From Psychrobacter sp. TAE2020 (GTDB lineage Bacteria > Pseudomonadota > Gammaproteobacteria > Pseudomonadales > Moraxellaceae): 64,000 nucleotides of DNA. The stretch lies in assembly GCF_018919485.1 (NCBI RefSeq), contig NZ_JAHLMU010000001.1, forward strand, positions 1,113,373 through 1,177,372, read 5' to 3'. The position numbers were made by a program, and so were the translations under genes. Under the pieces are notes generated by a model that was not told the origin of the DNA, made no database searches, and saw only the letters and a list, made by a program, of their open reading frames with translations. Shown here in pieces: positions 38,346 to 46,424 of this stretch (within the stretch, counting starts at the first letter, position 1; each line of letters opens with the position of its first letter).

Positions 38346-38960
38346 AATATTTTCTCCCTTTGTACTTCAAAGAAATGTTTGTTCATACAATTATGTTAGG
38401 GGGGGTGCATATCTGGTGTCGTCCCTAACTGCTTCTCTTTACGTTTATATTCGTAAACAGTAGTGATACTAAGAAAATATTCGCACATTTAGTTGGAAAT
38501 ATTTAGTGACACTACATGTCGCAAACCAATAGATTTATTTCTTATTAGATAGGCTCATACGTCATAAATATATTTTGTAAACAGTGGACTGAATACAGGA
38601 GTTTTTACCACTAACAACACTTAAGTTTTAGCTTTAACCAATTGAGATTAGCACTTACTAGCAGATCAATGTAAATAATAATAGTTCTTTTTGTTACGAG
38701 TTTTATTGCTGTAAAAAAACAACTGATTTTTGATAAAAAGCAAGCTTAATTATCGCTCTTTGATTACACTTTAATTGCAGTTTAAACTCAAAATATGACT
38801 ACAGCGTTAAATCAAAATATAGCATTAGTGGGGGCACAAAAGGCTCGATGTTTATCAGCAGTAGTTCTCGCAACGCTTTGTAGTTAGAGTATTTGTTTGG
38901 AACGCATTTAGCTTTTTATAGTCACAAAGCCATCATTCACTCTGCACATTAGAGCAAGTC
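38346..38960. other. 615-base region upstream of the rhodopsin operon
   Basis: Holds the rhodopsin operon promoter on the minus strand. Small palindromes are present: TTTACG/CGTAAA (38439-38458) and TAGTG-A-CACTA (38504-38514). I see no gene and no recognisable MerR/LitR-type light-regulator gene nearby. Confidence 0.45.
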
Positions 38961-39287
38961 ATGAAATATCTTCAGTCATTAGCAATGCGGGAATCCATAA
39001 AAAAGACAGTGGGAACAGATGATTGGTTGAGCTACTTCAATAAACATGGGGCGGACGGTAAATTACTAGATACTGATGATGCCGTGAGCTTTATTAATCC
39101 AACTAATGATAAAGCCATCAAACTTACTTATGATCCAAGTCAAAAGGATCTCATGGATTATTGGCTCAGTAATTTTGGCGATGAAGGGTCAGGCAGTGTT
39201 GAAGTACTTAGTATTTATTATAGGTATCCACATGAATCTCTACCGCTTATTGAGCATTTAATAAAAGATTGGCTTAATGAGGGTTAA
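38961..39287 (+). CDS. uncharacterised acidic 108-residue protein
   Basis: A small soluble protein with no recognised family. Composition is normal for a cytoplasmic protein, acidic toward the C-terminus, with aromatic clusters (DYWLSNFGDEG, IYYRYPHE). Size and charge resemble many toxin-immunity or SMI1/KNR4-like proteins, but no diagnostic motif is present. The ribosome site (GAGCAAG) is weak. It faces a decayed minus-strand gene directly downstream. Confidence 0.55.
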   Translation: MKYLQSLAMRESIKKTVGTDDWLSYFNKHGADGKLLDTDDAVSFINPTNDKAIKLTYDPSQKDLMDYWLSNFGDEGSGSVEVLSIYYRYPHESLPLIEHLIKDWLNEG

Positions 39288-39292
39288 AACAC

Positions 39293-39547
39293 TTAAATAA
39301 ACAGGGTGCAATAAGCTTTATTATCTTTATCAAATTCTTTGCCAAGTAGCTTAACCGGTCTCAACGTTTTTCCTGCGTCGCTTGAGACCATAACTATCAA
39401 TTCTTGGTCTTCAAAAGCATTCAACTACTCAATAATTTGAGCGATACTTTTTCCTTTAGCGCCCCATTCATTTTGGGTAGTCGTAGTTATTATTATCTCT
39501 CTATAATCGTTTAAGATAGGCACTTCACGAAGTATGCTGAGACTGTC
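39293..39547 (-). pseudogene. gene remnant with an in-frame amber stop
   Basis: On the minus strand a clearly protein-like frame ends at TAA (39293-39295): segments such as EVPILNDYREIIITTTQNEW and MVSSDAGKTLRPVKLLGKEF are continuous across a single TAG at 39425-39427. No start codon remains; a TGA precedes it. This looks like the decayed 3' part of a gene of at least 84 codons. Family not recognised. Confidence 0.6.
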
Positions 39548-39692
39548 TCAACAATCCTAATCATATATGTGATTAGCCTACAGCTAAATTCCAATTCCCT
39601 ACTTGAGAGGCGCATCCGTTTGATCATATCAGTAAGTAACATATAAAAAATGAGTTTTGATATCATCAATGGTATTAGATTAAAAGTTCCCT

Positions 39693-40016
39693 TTAAGTCA
39701 GCTGCTTTGCTTCATCAGCCACGCGCATGTCAAAACCACAGTCAGAGCGTTTTTTCTTATCTGCCAAGGTTAAGTCGGATTGTGGCAGCGGCTTATCTGA
39801 AAAGTTTGGTTGTATGGCGCGAGTTAACTTATTGAAATCACTGTCGCTCATATCTGTTGCGGCAAGTGATTTGTCTAATACGCTTGTGGCTGTATTAAGA
39901 TGATTGTTCTCTACTGTGCTCTTAGTCGTACTCGTACTCGTACTGTATAGAGCATCACAAGACATCAAACTTAACCCAAATATCATTAAGCCTGTCACTT
40001 TATATAAAGCATTCAT
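39693..40016 (-). CDS. small lipoprotein of unknown function
   Basis: A 107-residue protein with a clear lipoprotein signal (lipobox SLMSC, Cys at residue 20) and a Ser/Thr-rich linker. The start has AAGGAG 5 bases upstream. Asp follows the lipid cysteine, which in enterobacteria keeps lipoproteins in the inner membrane. The C-terminal half contains SDFNKLTRAIQPNF and a single cysteine. No family recognised. Confidence 0.75.
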   Translation of the reverse strand: MNALYKVTGLMIFGLSLMSCDALYSTSTSTTKSTVENNHLNTATSVLDKSLAATDMSDSDFNKLTRAIQPNFSDKPLPQSDLTLADKKKRSDCGFDMRVADEAKQLT

Positions 40017-40066
40017 TGCAACTCCTTATTTTATATTTCCATAGTCTGTCGTTAAGTATGGAGGCG

Positions 40067-40660
40067 TTATATCCAGTGCCCAAACCATAACTTAAGCTTT
40101 CCCCAGAATGATGTTTGAGGTTGACTTTCATATTGTTCGGACACACTTTTATTGGCGTTGCTAGGGAAGGCAGCATTCAGTTTATTGCAGGTAGGATATT
40201 TGGCTTGCAGCTGCTGTAAATAATAAGCTTGATCTTCATCGATAAAGCCATCCAGTATCCCAACTTTATATCTACTATCATGACCACATCTACCCTCTAC
40301 TCGATTCCATGCCAAAAAAGGCACTAAGGGTTTGCTAAGTATTAATTTATGGTCTTTACAGCTCAAGGTCGCTAATGATACCACCTTATAGTTTGCAGGC
40401 TCATTACCACTGGCCACATATGCTAAGCCAATAATCAACTCATTTGGCTCGATATCTTTGAATTCAAAATCACTTTGCCAGTGCTCAGGGGTAGTATAGA
40501 AAAACCACATTTTAAGCGTGCGAAAAACGAAGCGTGGATTACTAAATTGCAAATCAAAAATTTTCTGCTGATTATCTATTGGTGCGGGTTGTGATGACTG
40601 CAAACGAGCAATAAACACATCATTTGGTGAATGCGGCATACAAGCCCATACCGTTTGCAT
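40067..40660 (-). CDS. probable secreted protein, start disrupted or non-canonical
   Basis: No family recognised. The first ATG (40660) or TTG (40666) yields a protein starting inside a hydrophobic signal-like stretch and has no ribosome site. Upstream in the same frame, from an ATA at 40708, lies a textbook signal peptide (RFLYRLPILIILFLSMQ then TVWAC), with AAGGA 7 bases before the ATA. So either ATA is used as a rare start or an ATG was mutated and the gene is now crippled. The mature part contains four or more cysteines and the patterns NPRFVFRTLKMWFFYT and RCGHDSRYKVGILDGFID. It lies in a row of minus-strand small envelope proteins. Confidence 0.7.
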   Translation of the reverse strand: MQTVWACMPHSPNDVFIARLQSSQPAPIDNQQKIFDLQFSNPRFVFRTLKMWFFYTTPEHWQSDFEFKDIEPNELIIGLAYVASGNEPANYKVVSLATLSCKDHKLILSKPLVPFLAWNRVEGRCGHDSRYKVGILDGFIDEDQAYYLQQLQAKYPTCNKLNAAFPSNANKSVSEQYESQPQTSFWGKLKLWFGHWI

Positions 40661-40720
40661 GGACAAAAATAGTATGATTAAAATAGGTAGGCGATATAAA
40701 AAACGTATTTTATAATCCTT
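40661..40720 (-). promoter_or_regulatory. ribosome site and signal peptide stranded behind an ATA codon
   Basis: AAGGA (40720-40716), a 7-base spacer, ATA (40708-40706), then 14 in-frame codons of a signal-peptide core before the first TTG (40666) and ATG (40660). The geometry is that of a start codon with G changed to A. Confidence 0.6.
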
Positions 40721-40748
40721 TTTTCAAAAATCAGCCACTTGAAGTTTA

Positions 40749-41033
40749 TTAGGTGCGACTAATAAATCGATAAATATCAGCACATAGTGTCCAAACAAAC
40801 CAAATCAATATCGCAGCACACAAACCAAAGCCAATAATAATCATGCTTATTCTAATACCGAAATCCAGATTGCCATTCCAAATATAGGGTGCAATAGGTG
40901 GTCCCATGGTGGCAGCAAAAGCTAATAAGTAGCCTGATACCATGGTAAAGCCTGCAATCATAAAACGTATCGCTGTTATTATTGCCTTATCAACACAGGT
41001 ATCATCTCTTTTATGTTTTAGAAACTTAAGCAT
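40749..41033 (-). CDS. 94-residue two-helix membrane protein
   Basis: A short basic N-terminus (MLKFLKHKRDD) is followed by two hydrophobic segments, about residues 21-43 and 60-84, separated by GPPIAPYIWNGNLDFG. The start has AAGGA with 5-6 base spacing. It lies between the secreted protein and serpin 2 on the same strand. No family recognised. Confidence 0.7.
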   Translation of the reverse strand: MLKFLKHKRDDTCVDKAIITAIRFMIAGFTMVSGYLLAFAATMGPPIAPYIWNGNLDFGIRISMIIIGFGLCAAILIWFVWTLCADIYRFISRT

Positions 41034-41086
41034 GGTTATCCTTATAGTTAGCTACTTAACTCCCTATCTATTTCTATTGCCTTCAA

Positions 41087-42433
41087 TTAAGGCTTATTCA
41101 CTTGCCCTAAGAATAATATCGCATCGGTTTTGTTATCTTTTATGATAAACATAAATGGATGATCGGCTTTAAATTCAACAGGATAAGACATACCAACGTA
41201 CATACCTACAGCACCCGCTGCTGCTGCCGCTTCTGTGCCTTTTTCATCGACGGTGACTACTGCTTGATGATAAACCTCATCGAGCTTTATTGGTGGGCCA
41301 TCAGCATATAAGTTAAATTCAGCGTTGTTCTGAAACGCTTTTGGCATACCCATATTGGCGAGCAACGTTTTCATCTGATAGCGCGCATCTAACTTAAACT
41401 TTGGTAGATGAAGGTTCACCTCTTGTCTTACTAAGCCTGAACTCCATTGCTTAACCTTAGTTGCACTTAAACTCTTATCTAATTGCTGCATAGCAAGTTT
41501 ATGATTGAATTTGGGTAATACTACGAGCATAGATAGGTCATCGCCTTTATAAGGTAATTGCACGACCTGTATATGTTTGTCCTCATAATAGTCAAAATAA
41601 GACTGCTGCCGCATCATCTGGACGCTAGAGGCTCTGCCGATATCATTATAAAAAGGCTGGGCACTGGTCCTTTCGGCGGTAAAAGGCAGGGTCCAATCGC
41701 CCTTAAAATAGATGGCGTTGGTTAGCACCACAGCAGTATCAGACTTAATACTACCCCTAGGTAGTAATTCAGGGATCAATTGATTGGTTTTCTCAGCAAT
41801 TCTTTTATTAATGCTCTGACGCGCAGGATCAGGACTGCCTTCAAAATCAACAGCGGTCACTTGGCCGCTGTAATAACGTTGCACGGTGTCTATGTAAGAT
41901 TTAGTGGGCGTTAACCCTTGTTGCATCCATAAGTCATTGACCGTAGCAAGCTTATAACCGGGATTGGGTTTATTAAATTGGTTATAGAGCGCTGCACTAT
42001 TAGGGTTGAGAATATCCATTGAGGGATAATGAAAAGTCTTTTGAATTTGCTGCTTGGTTTCCCCTTCCGCTGCGGCATAGAGCATGGCCATAGCCGTGGA
42101 CAGGCTATACGGTGAGAAAAACACGTTGTCATCTGCTTGTTCAGACTTACCTTCTATCTGCTTATACATAGCAATGGCAAATTGGTTATTGGCAGTGACG
42201 ACTTCAGCTATACCTTCTGGTATCGAGATCAAAGCCTCTATCTCAATCGTAAGTGCTTGGTTATTAATAGTTGGCTGATCATGAGGAATGGTATCTGTAA
42301 CAGCACCAGTGCTCTTATTTCTTATGGTATTGTCACAGCCACTGACCACGAATAATAGGCTGGTAACAGCTAAGGCACTGATGACACGATTATGGGCTGC
42401 ATATCTAAAGTAGCGAAGTGAGTCATTTTTCAT
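41087..42433 (-). CDS. lipoprotein serpin 2
   Basis: A 448-residue serpin with lipobox VVSGC and Asp after the lipid cysteine. Family landmarks are FFSPYSLSTAMAMLYAAA, LTNAIYFKGDW and DHPFMFIIKDNKTDAILFLG. The hinge GTEAAAAAG is inhibitory in type. The loop after it (AVGMYVGMSYPV) is three residues shorter than in serpin 1, and the hinge-count P1 falls at Val-Gly, with Tyr or Met as alternatives. It is closely related to serpin 3 in the body but the loop is completely different, as expected for inhibitors aimed at different proteases. Confidence 0.93.
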   Translation of the reverse strand: MKNDSLRYFRYAAHNRVISALAVTSLLFVVSGCDNTIRNKSTGAVTDTIPHDQPTINNQALTIEIEALISIPEGIAEVVTANNQFAIAMYKQIEGKSEQADDNVFFSPYSLSTAMAMLYAAAEGETKQQIQKTFHYPSMDILNPNSAALYNQFNKPNPGYKLATVNDLWMQQGLTPTKSYIDTVQRYYSGQVTAVDFEGSPDPARQSINKRIAEKTNQLIPELLPRGSIKSDTAVVLTNAIYFKGDWTLPFTAERTSAQPFYNDIGRASSVQMMRQQSYFDYYEDKHIQVVQLPYKGDDLSMLVVLPKFNHKLAMQQLDKSLSATKVKQWSSGLVRQEVNLHLPKFKLDARYQMKTLLANMGMPKAFQNNAEFNLYADGPPIKLDEVYHQAVVTVDEKGTEAAAAAGAVGMYVGMSYPVEFKADHPFMFIIKDNKTDAILFLGQVNKP

Positions 42434-42522
42434 ATCGAGCTCAATAATAAATTATAATTAAAAGAATGGTACTCTTTCGGCTGCTGTATAGGGATCCGCA
42501 AAGATATATATAATTGACGGTT

Positions 42523-42993
42523 TTAAAATAACTGATTAACTTTGTATTCATCATCCCAGTTGTTTTGTATTAACTTTTTTAGCTCCTCTTCACTTGGTAA
42601 TGTGCTGAAATCTTTTCCGTACCACTTTATCAGAGCCTCTCTCGTTATCTTATATTGTTGATTATCAAAATTAAACGTTATCCACTCTACATTTTGAATC
42701 AACGCAAATAAATACGTAGCGTTATATATCACGGTTCTTTTATCATTCCTTTTTGACTCTGACCCGTCATAATTCAAAATGATTCCATAGGGCATCTCTT
42801 TGGTTTTAAGCTCAAGCCCCCTGAATCTTTCTGATTGCATAGAGTGGTTTACAATATTGATGACTGCACTATTGTCACCAACATAGGCATTTTTGTATTG
42901 AAACAAATCCGCTTCACTGATCTTAGTATTACATCCACTGGCAGCTAAAATCACTAACAGTGAACACGATAATAATTTAAGCATTCTGTTCAT
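42523..42993 (-). CDS. DUF4825 lipoprotein between the serpins
   Basis: A 156-residue protein with lipobox AASGC (Cys at residue 21). The region ADLFQYKNAYVGDNSAVINI followed by PYGIILNYD matches DUF4825, a domain known to me mainly from Firmicutes, often attached to antirepressor or signalling proteins. In a Gram-negative serpin locus this is unusual and hints at transfer. It starts 22 bases after the serpin 3 stop, so it is probably co-transcribed with it. Confidence 0.7.
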   Translation of the reverse strand: MNRMLKLLSCSLLVILAASGCNTKISEADLFQYKNAYVGDNSAVINIVNHSMQSERFRGLELKTKEMPYGIILNYDGSESKRNDKRTVIYNATYLFALIQNVEWITFNFDNQQYKITREALIKWYGKDFSTLPSEEELKKLIQNNWDDEYKVNQLF

Positions 42994-43014
42994 AATATCT
43001 CGTCATTTGCTGTT

Positions 43015-44406
43015 TTAAGGTTTATTCACTTGCCCTAAAAATAATATCGCATCGGTTTTGTTATCTTTGATCATAAAAATTAACGGATGATCGGCTTTGA
43101 ACATAACTGGCGGAGCAGACGCAGCAGTGGCATCGGCAACAATACCGGTCGCTGCTGCCGCTTCGGTGCCTTTCTCATCCACGATTACCACTGCTTTATG
43201 ATAGACATCGTCAATTTTTATCGGCAGGCTGTTATCAAAGAAGTTAAACCCAGCACCTTTTTGAAAGGCTCTTGGCATGCCCATATTCGTGAGTAGATTT
43301 TTCATCTGGTAGCTTGCTTCAAGCTTGAACTTTGGCAGATGAACGTTCACTTCTTGAGTGACTAAACTTTTATTCCACTCTTTAATCTTATCAGCGCTCA
43401 AATCCTGTATCAGCTGCTGCATCGCAGCTTTGTCTTTTGATTTTGGTAATATCACTAGCATGGATAAACCCTCACCCTCGTAAGGCAATTGCACGATCTG
43501 CACTTGCTTATCCTCGCTATAACCAAAATCTTCCTGTAGTTGCATCATTTTGATATTAGAGCTTGTACCCACATAGTTATAAAAAGGCTGCTCACTGGTG
43601 CTCTGAACCTCGAAAGGCATCTCCCAATCGCCCTTAAAGTAAATGGCGTTGGTTAATACGGCAACCGTGATGGGCTTGATACTGCCCTCGGGTAGTAACT
43701 CAGGAATCAATTGATTAGTATGCTGAGCAATTTTTTTATTAATGACGAGGCGCGAAGGATCGGGATTGCCTTCAAAATCAAGGGTGGTCACTTGACCGCC
43801 ATAATAGCGTTGTACGCTGTCCACATAGGATTTAGTAGGCATTAGCCCTTGCTGCATCCATAAATCATTGACCGTGGCAAGCTTATAATCAGGATTGGGT
43901 TTATTGAATTGATTATAGAGCGCGGCGCTATTGGGGTTGAGAATATCCATTGAAGGATAATAAAACGTCTTTTGAATTTGTGCTTTCGTTTCCCCTTCTG
44001 CTGCGGCATACAGCATTGCCATCGCAGTAGACAGGCTATACGGTGAAAAAAATACGTTGTCATCTGCTTGCTGATTCTGACCGTTTATCTGCTGATACAT
44101 ATCAATGGCAAACTGATTGTTGGCGGTAGTGACTTGCGTGACGCCGTCTGTTGTTGAAGCAGAATCATCAGCAGCAATAAAATCAACCGGACTATCTGCT
44201 TGAGGGTCAGCGTTGCTTTTATCTTTATCTGGTAAGGATGATTTGTCTAGATTTGATGTGGTATTGGCTACGTTGTCAGTGGCCTTAGCGCCCTTCATTG
44301 TGCTGTCACAGCCACTGACTACGAATAATAGGCTGCTGACTGCCAATGCACCCATGACACGATTACCGTATAATTTTTTAGGATAACAATACTGGTTATT
44401 GTTCAT
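43015..44406 (-). CDS. lipoprotein serpin 3
   Basis: A 463-residue serpin with lipobox VVSGC, Asp after the lipid cysteine, and a long Asp/Ser-rich linker (about residues 36-85) that would hold the inhibitor away from the membrane. Landmarks: FFSPYSLSTAMAMLYAAA, LTNAIYFKGDW, DHPLIFMIKDNKTDAILFLG. The reactive loop GTEAAAATGIVADATAASAP has an inhibitory hinge; the hinge-count P1 is Thr-Ala, with small residues all around. This differs from Met (serpin 1) and Val/Tyr/Met (serpin 2). The N-terminal signal and core are nearly the same as serpin 2, indicating a fairly recent duplication. Confidence 0.93.
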   Translation of the reverse strand: MNNNQYCYPKKLYGNRVMGALAVSSLLFVVSGCDSTMKGAKATDNVANTTSNLDKSSLPDKDKSNADPQADSPVDFIAADDSASTTDGVTQVTTANNQFAIDMYQQINGQNQQADDNVFFSPYSLSTAMAMLYAAAEGETKAQIQKTFYYPSMDILNPNSAALYNQFNKPNPDYKLATVNDLWMQQGLMPTKSYVDSVQRYYGGQVTTLDFEGNPDPSRLVINKKIAQHTNQLIPELLPEGSIKPITVAVLTNAIYFKGDWEMPFEVQSTSEQPFYNYVGTSSNIKMMQLQEDFGYSEDKQVQIVQLPYEGEGLSMLVILPKSKDKAAMQQLIQDLSADKIKEWNKSLVTQEVNVHLPKFKLEASYQMKNLLTNMGMPRAFQKGAGFNFFDNSLPIKIDDVYHKAVVIVDEKGTEAAAATGIVADATAASAPPVMFKADHPLIFMIKDNKTDAILFLGQVNKP

Positions 44407-44543
44407 ATCTGCTTCACTGATAATGTAGAGTTAAGATGATGTCATTCTAGTATCATCTCTATACAATCGTTTAGTGTATTTTGGTAAGCAGTCCCATCTA
44501 TATATTTATTTATGCTGACCTAATTTTAAGAGAGTTTCAGACA

Positions 44544-44577
44544 CAAAAAAACCCCAAGTAAATGAATACTTGAGGTT
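44544..44577 (-). terminator. terminator after the tRNA pair
   Basis: On the minus strand ACCTCAAGT pairs with ACTTGGGGT (G-T pair) over an 8-base loop and is followed by seven T. It ends the tRNA-Val/tRNA-Asp transcript. Confidence 0.85.
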
Positions 44578-44619
44578 GAAACTTTGCTTAAACTTAAAAA
44601 GCTAACTAAGTTTTAAATA

Positions 44620-44696
44620 TGGCGCAGCGGACGGGACTCGAACCCGCGACCCCCGGCGTGACAGGCCGGTATTCTAACCAACTGAACTACCGCTGC
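44620..44696 (-). tRNA. tRNA-Asp (GTC)
   Basis: A 77-base cloverleaf including an encoded CCA end. Acceptor GCAGCGG/CCGCTGC, anticodon arm CCGGCCT-GTC-ACGCCGG, and T arm with GGTTCGAGTCC. The anticodon GTC reads Asp codons. Confidence 0.95.
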
Positions 44697-44760
44697 TAAG
44701 GTCGTTTTAGTTTATTTAACCACTCAGTGTACTACTTAAGAGTAACACTATACTAAATAG

Positions 44761-44836
44761 TGGTGGGTGATGACGGATTCGAACCGCCGACATTCTGCGT
44801 GTAAGGCAGACGCTCTACCAACTGAGCTAATCACCC
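44761..44836 (-). tRNA. tRNA-Val (TAC)
   Basis: A 76-base cloverleaf with encoded CCA. Acceptor GGGTGAT/ATCACCC, D arm TAGCTCAGTTGGTAGAG, anticodon TAC, T arm GGTTCGAATCC. It is 64 bases before tRNA-Asp on the same strand, so they form one transcript. Confidence 0.95.
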
Positions 44837-44843
44837 TGAGAAC

Positions 44844-44903
44844 CGTTAAAAAATTGCATCGCAATTTTAGGTTCGCAAGGAAAATCCTTTAAATAGGATT
44901 TTC
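44844..44903. repeat. 60-base hairpin repeat, copy 1
   Basis: It contains two perfect stem-loops: AAAATTGC/GCAATTTT with a 3-base loop, and GAAAATCCT/AGGATTTTC. It matches copy 2 at 57 of 60 positions; all differences lie in the loops (ATC/ACT and one base of the second loop), so the stems are conserved. Confidence 0.85.
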
Positions 44904-44980
44904 AAAAGTCTAATACCTAAAATAAGGTATAACTTCTACTACAAGAGAAAATACCTTAAAGGGAATTTTCTAGTTTTTTG

Positions 44981-45040
44981 CGTTAAAAAATTGCACTGCA
45001 ATTTTAGGTTCGCAAGGAAAATCCTTTCAATAGGATTTTC
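44981..45040. repeat. 60-base hairpin repeat, copy 2
   Basis: Direct repeat of 44844-44903 in the same orientation, 77 bases after it. Both stems are intact and changes are confined to loops. Confidence 0.85.
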
Positions 45041-45355
45041 TAGAATTTCCAAAACATTGCTGCTTTTTCCACTCTATTCGAAATCCTGTAATAAGGACCT
45101 CTTAGAAGTTTTAACAGCTAAAGTTGTCACCCTCTAACCTCTCAAAACCTCCAGCAGCTAACAACTAATTAAAGCCCCTTGCTGTGGGTGTGTATTATAT
45201 ACAAATCCCATGCCCTGTCAAATATTATTTAAAGGTTTATTGCTTATTTTTTAACTATTAGCCGATAATAATAGCAAGCAGTTGTTTTTAATGGCTTTAT
45301 ATCTATGCTAAAAAGCATCTTAATCCGTTATTGGCTAGCCACTAGTAGCCAGTTG

Positions 45356-45844
45356 CTATTTAATAACTGCTAATGCCTTTTCGATATCGGCCTTGATAGC
45401 TTCCGGCTTAGTCACTGATGCATAGCGATCAATGACCTGACCATCACGTCCGATTAGAAACTTAGTAAAGTTCCATTTGATACCGTCAGTTAATAAACCA
45501 CCTTTTTGTTCCTTTAGCCAGTTAAAGATAGGATGAGCGTCTTCACCATTGACATCGACTTTGGCCATCATAGGAAAGCTTACGCCATAGTTCTTTTGAC
45601 AAAACGCACCAATCTCGTCATTACTGCCTGGATCTTGGCTACCGAATTGGTTACAAGGAAAACCAATGACCGTTAGACCTTGGTCTTTATACTGCTCATT
45701 GAGTGCCTCTAGACCTTCAAATTGCGGAGTAAAGCCACATTTACTGGCGGTATTAACTACTAGTAGTACTTGTCCTTGGTAATCAGTGAAAGGCTGTGCT
45801 GTGCCATCCATACATTCAGCGGTAAAATCATAGATACTACTCAT
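45356..45844 (-). CDS. glutathione peroxidase (cysteine type)
   Basis: Reduces hydroperoxides in the cytoplasm or periplasm. It has 162 residues. The catalytic cysteine is in NTASKCGFTPQ, with GFPCNQFGSQDPGS and WNFTKFLIGRDG forming the Gln/Trp/Asn tetrad. Cys replaces selenocysteine, so no SECIS is needed. The second cysteine (FPCNQF) fits thioredoxin-dependent turnover, as in most bacterial Gpx. It lies beside msrB, another oxidative-damage enzyme, but a terminator separates them. Confidence 0.93.
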   Translation of the reverse strand: MSSIYDFTAECMDGTAQPFTDYQGQVLLVVNTASKCGFTPQFEGLEALNEQYKDQGLTVIGFPCNQFGSQDPGSNDEIGAFCQKNYGVSFPMMAKVDVNGEDAHPIFNWLKEQKGGLLTDGIKWNFTKFLIGRDGQVIDRYASVTKPEAIKADIEKALAVIK

Positions 45845-45917
45845 TACTCTTCCTTAGTTTAATTGTTGGTTATGGTTGCCCTATTTGAAAATACTTAAAC
45901 TTTAAAGCTAATGATCA

Positions 45918-45954
45918 ATAAAAAAGTAAGGAAACCACTAAAAGCTTCCTTACT
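45918..45954 (-). terminator. terminator after msrB
   Basis: AGTAAGGAA/TTCCTTACT perfect 9-bp stem with a 12-base loop; on the minus strand it is followed by TTTTTTATT. Confidence 0.88.
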
Positions 45955-45998
45955 AGATATTAAAGCGCTAGCAATCAGGAGCTAGGAATGTAAGCTAA

Positions 45999-46424
45999 TT
46001 AGTCTTCAGCTTTATCCAAGTCTATAGAGGCCGAGTTGATGCAATAGCGCATACCAGTCGTCTCACGTGGACCGTCAGGGAATACATGACCTAAGTGAGC
46101 CCCGCAATTACTACAAGTCACTTCTGTACGGCGCATACCTAATGAGTCATCGACATGCTCATCAATAGCAGCATTGTCGATACCTTGGTCAAAGCTTGGC
46201 CAGCCACAACCTGCATCAAACTTGCTAGTTGAATCGAACAAGTTAGCGCCACAACCCTTACAGCGATAGACACCTTCGTCCTCAGTATCGTTATAAACGC
46301 CAGTAAATGGACGCTCTGTACCCTTCTCACGCATCACATGATACTCTTCAGCACTCAAGCGCTCTTTCCAATCAGCTTCTGTCAATTGGGTGATTTCTTC
46401 TTTGCTAAGTTGATTGTCTTGCAT
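45999..46424 (-). CDS. msrB: peptide-methionine (R)-S-oxide reductase
   Basis: Repairs methionine-R-sulfoxide in proteins. About 141 residues from the ATG at 46424 (AAGGA 7 bases upstream); a longer frame from 46475 adds 17 unlikely residues. Zinc site CKGC and CSNC, GCGWPSF substrate loop and catalytic Cys in RYCINSASI are all present. Single gene ending in a strong terminator. Confidence 0.95.
   Translation of the reverse strand: MQDNQLSKEEITQLTEADWKERLSAEEYHVMREKGTERPFTGVYNDTEDEGVYRCKGCGANLFDSTSKFDAGCGWPSFDQGIDNAAIDEHVDDSLGMRRTEVTCSNCGAHLGHVFPDGPRETTGMRYCINSASIDLDKAED

Larger units (their letters stand above)
44837..45355. other. 519-base gap rich in hairpin repeats
   Basis: Between gpx and the tRNA pair, with no gene. 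Holds two copies of a 60-base direct repeat (separate entries) and other small hairpins such as ATACCT/AGGTAT at 44922-44939. Confidence 0.6.

Noticed and set aside
38346-38960. LitR/CarH-type light-regulator operator
   Set aside because: The small palindromes present do not match the operator forms I know, and no MerR-family gene is in the window.
44620-44836. tRNA genes as a proven integration site of an island
   Set aside because: No integrase or direct repeat of a tRNA 3' end was found within the window; kept only as a suggestion.
44844-45040. Repeats as a CRISPR array
   Set aside because: Only two copies, 60 bases long, each with two internal hairpins, a 77-base non-spacer interval and no cas genes.
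45356-45844. Selenocysteine in the glutathione peroxidase
   Set aside because: The catalytic position is an ordinary Cys codon in NTASKCGF; no in-frame TGA.
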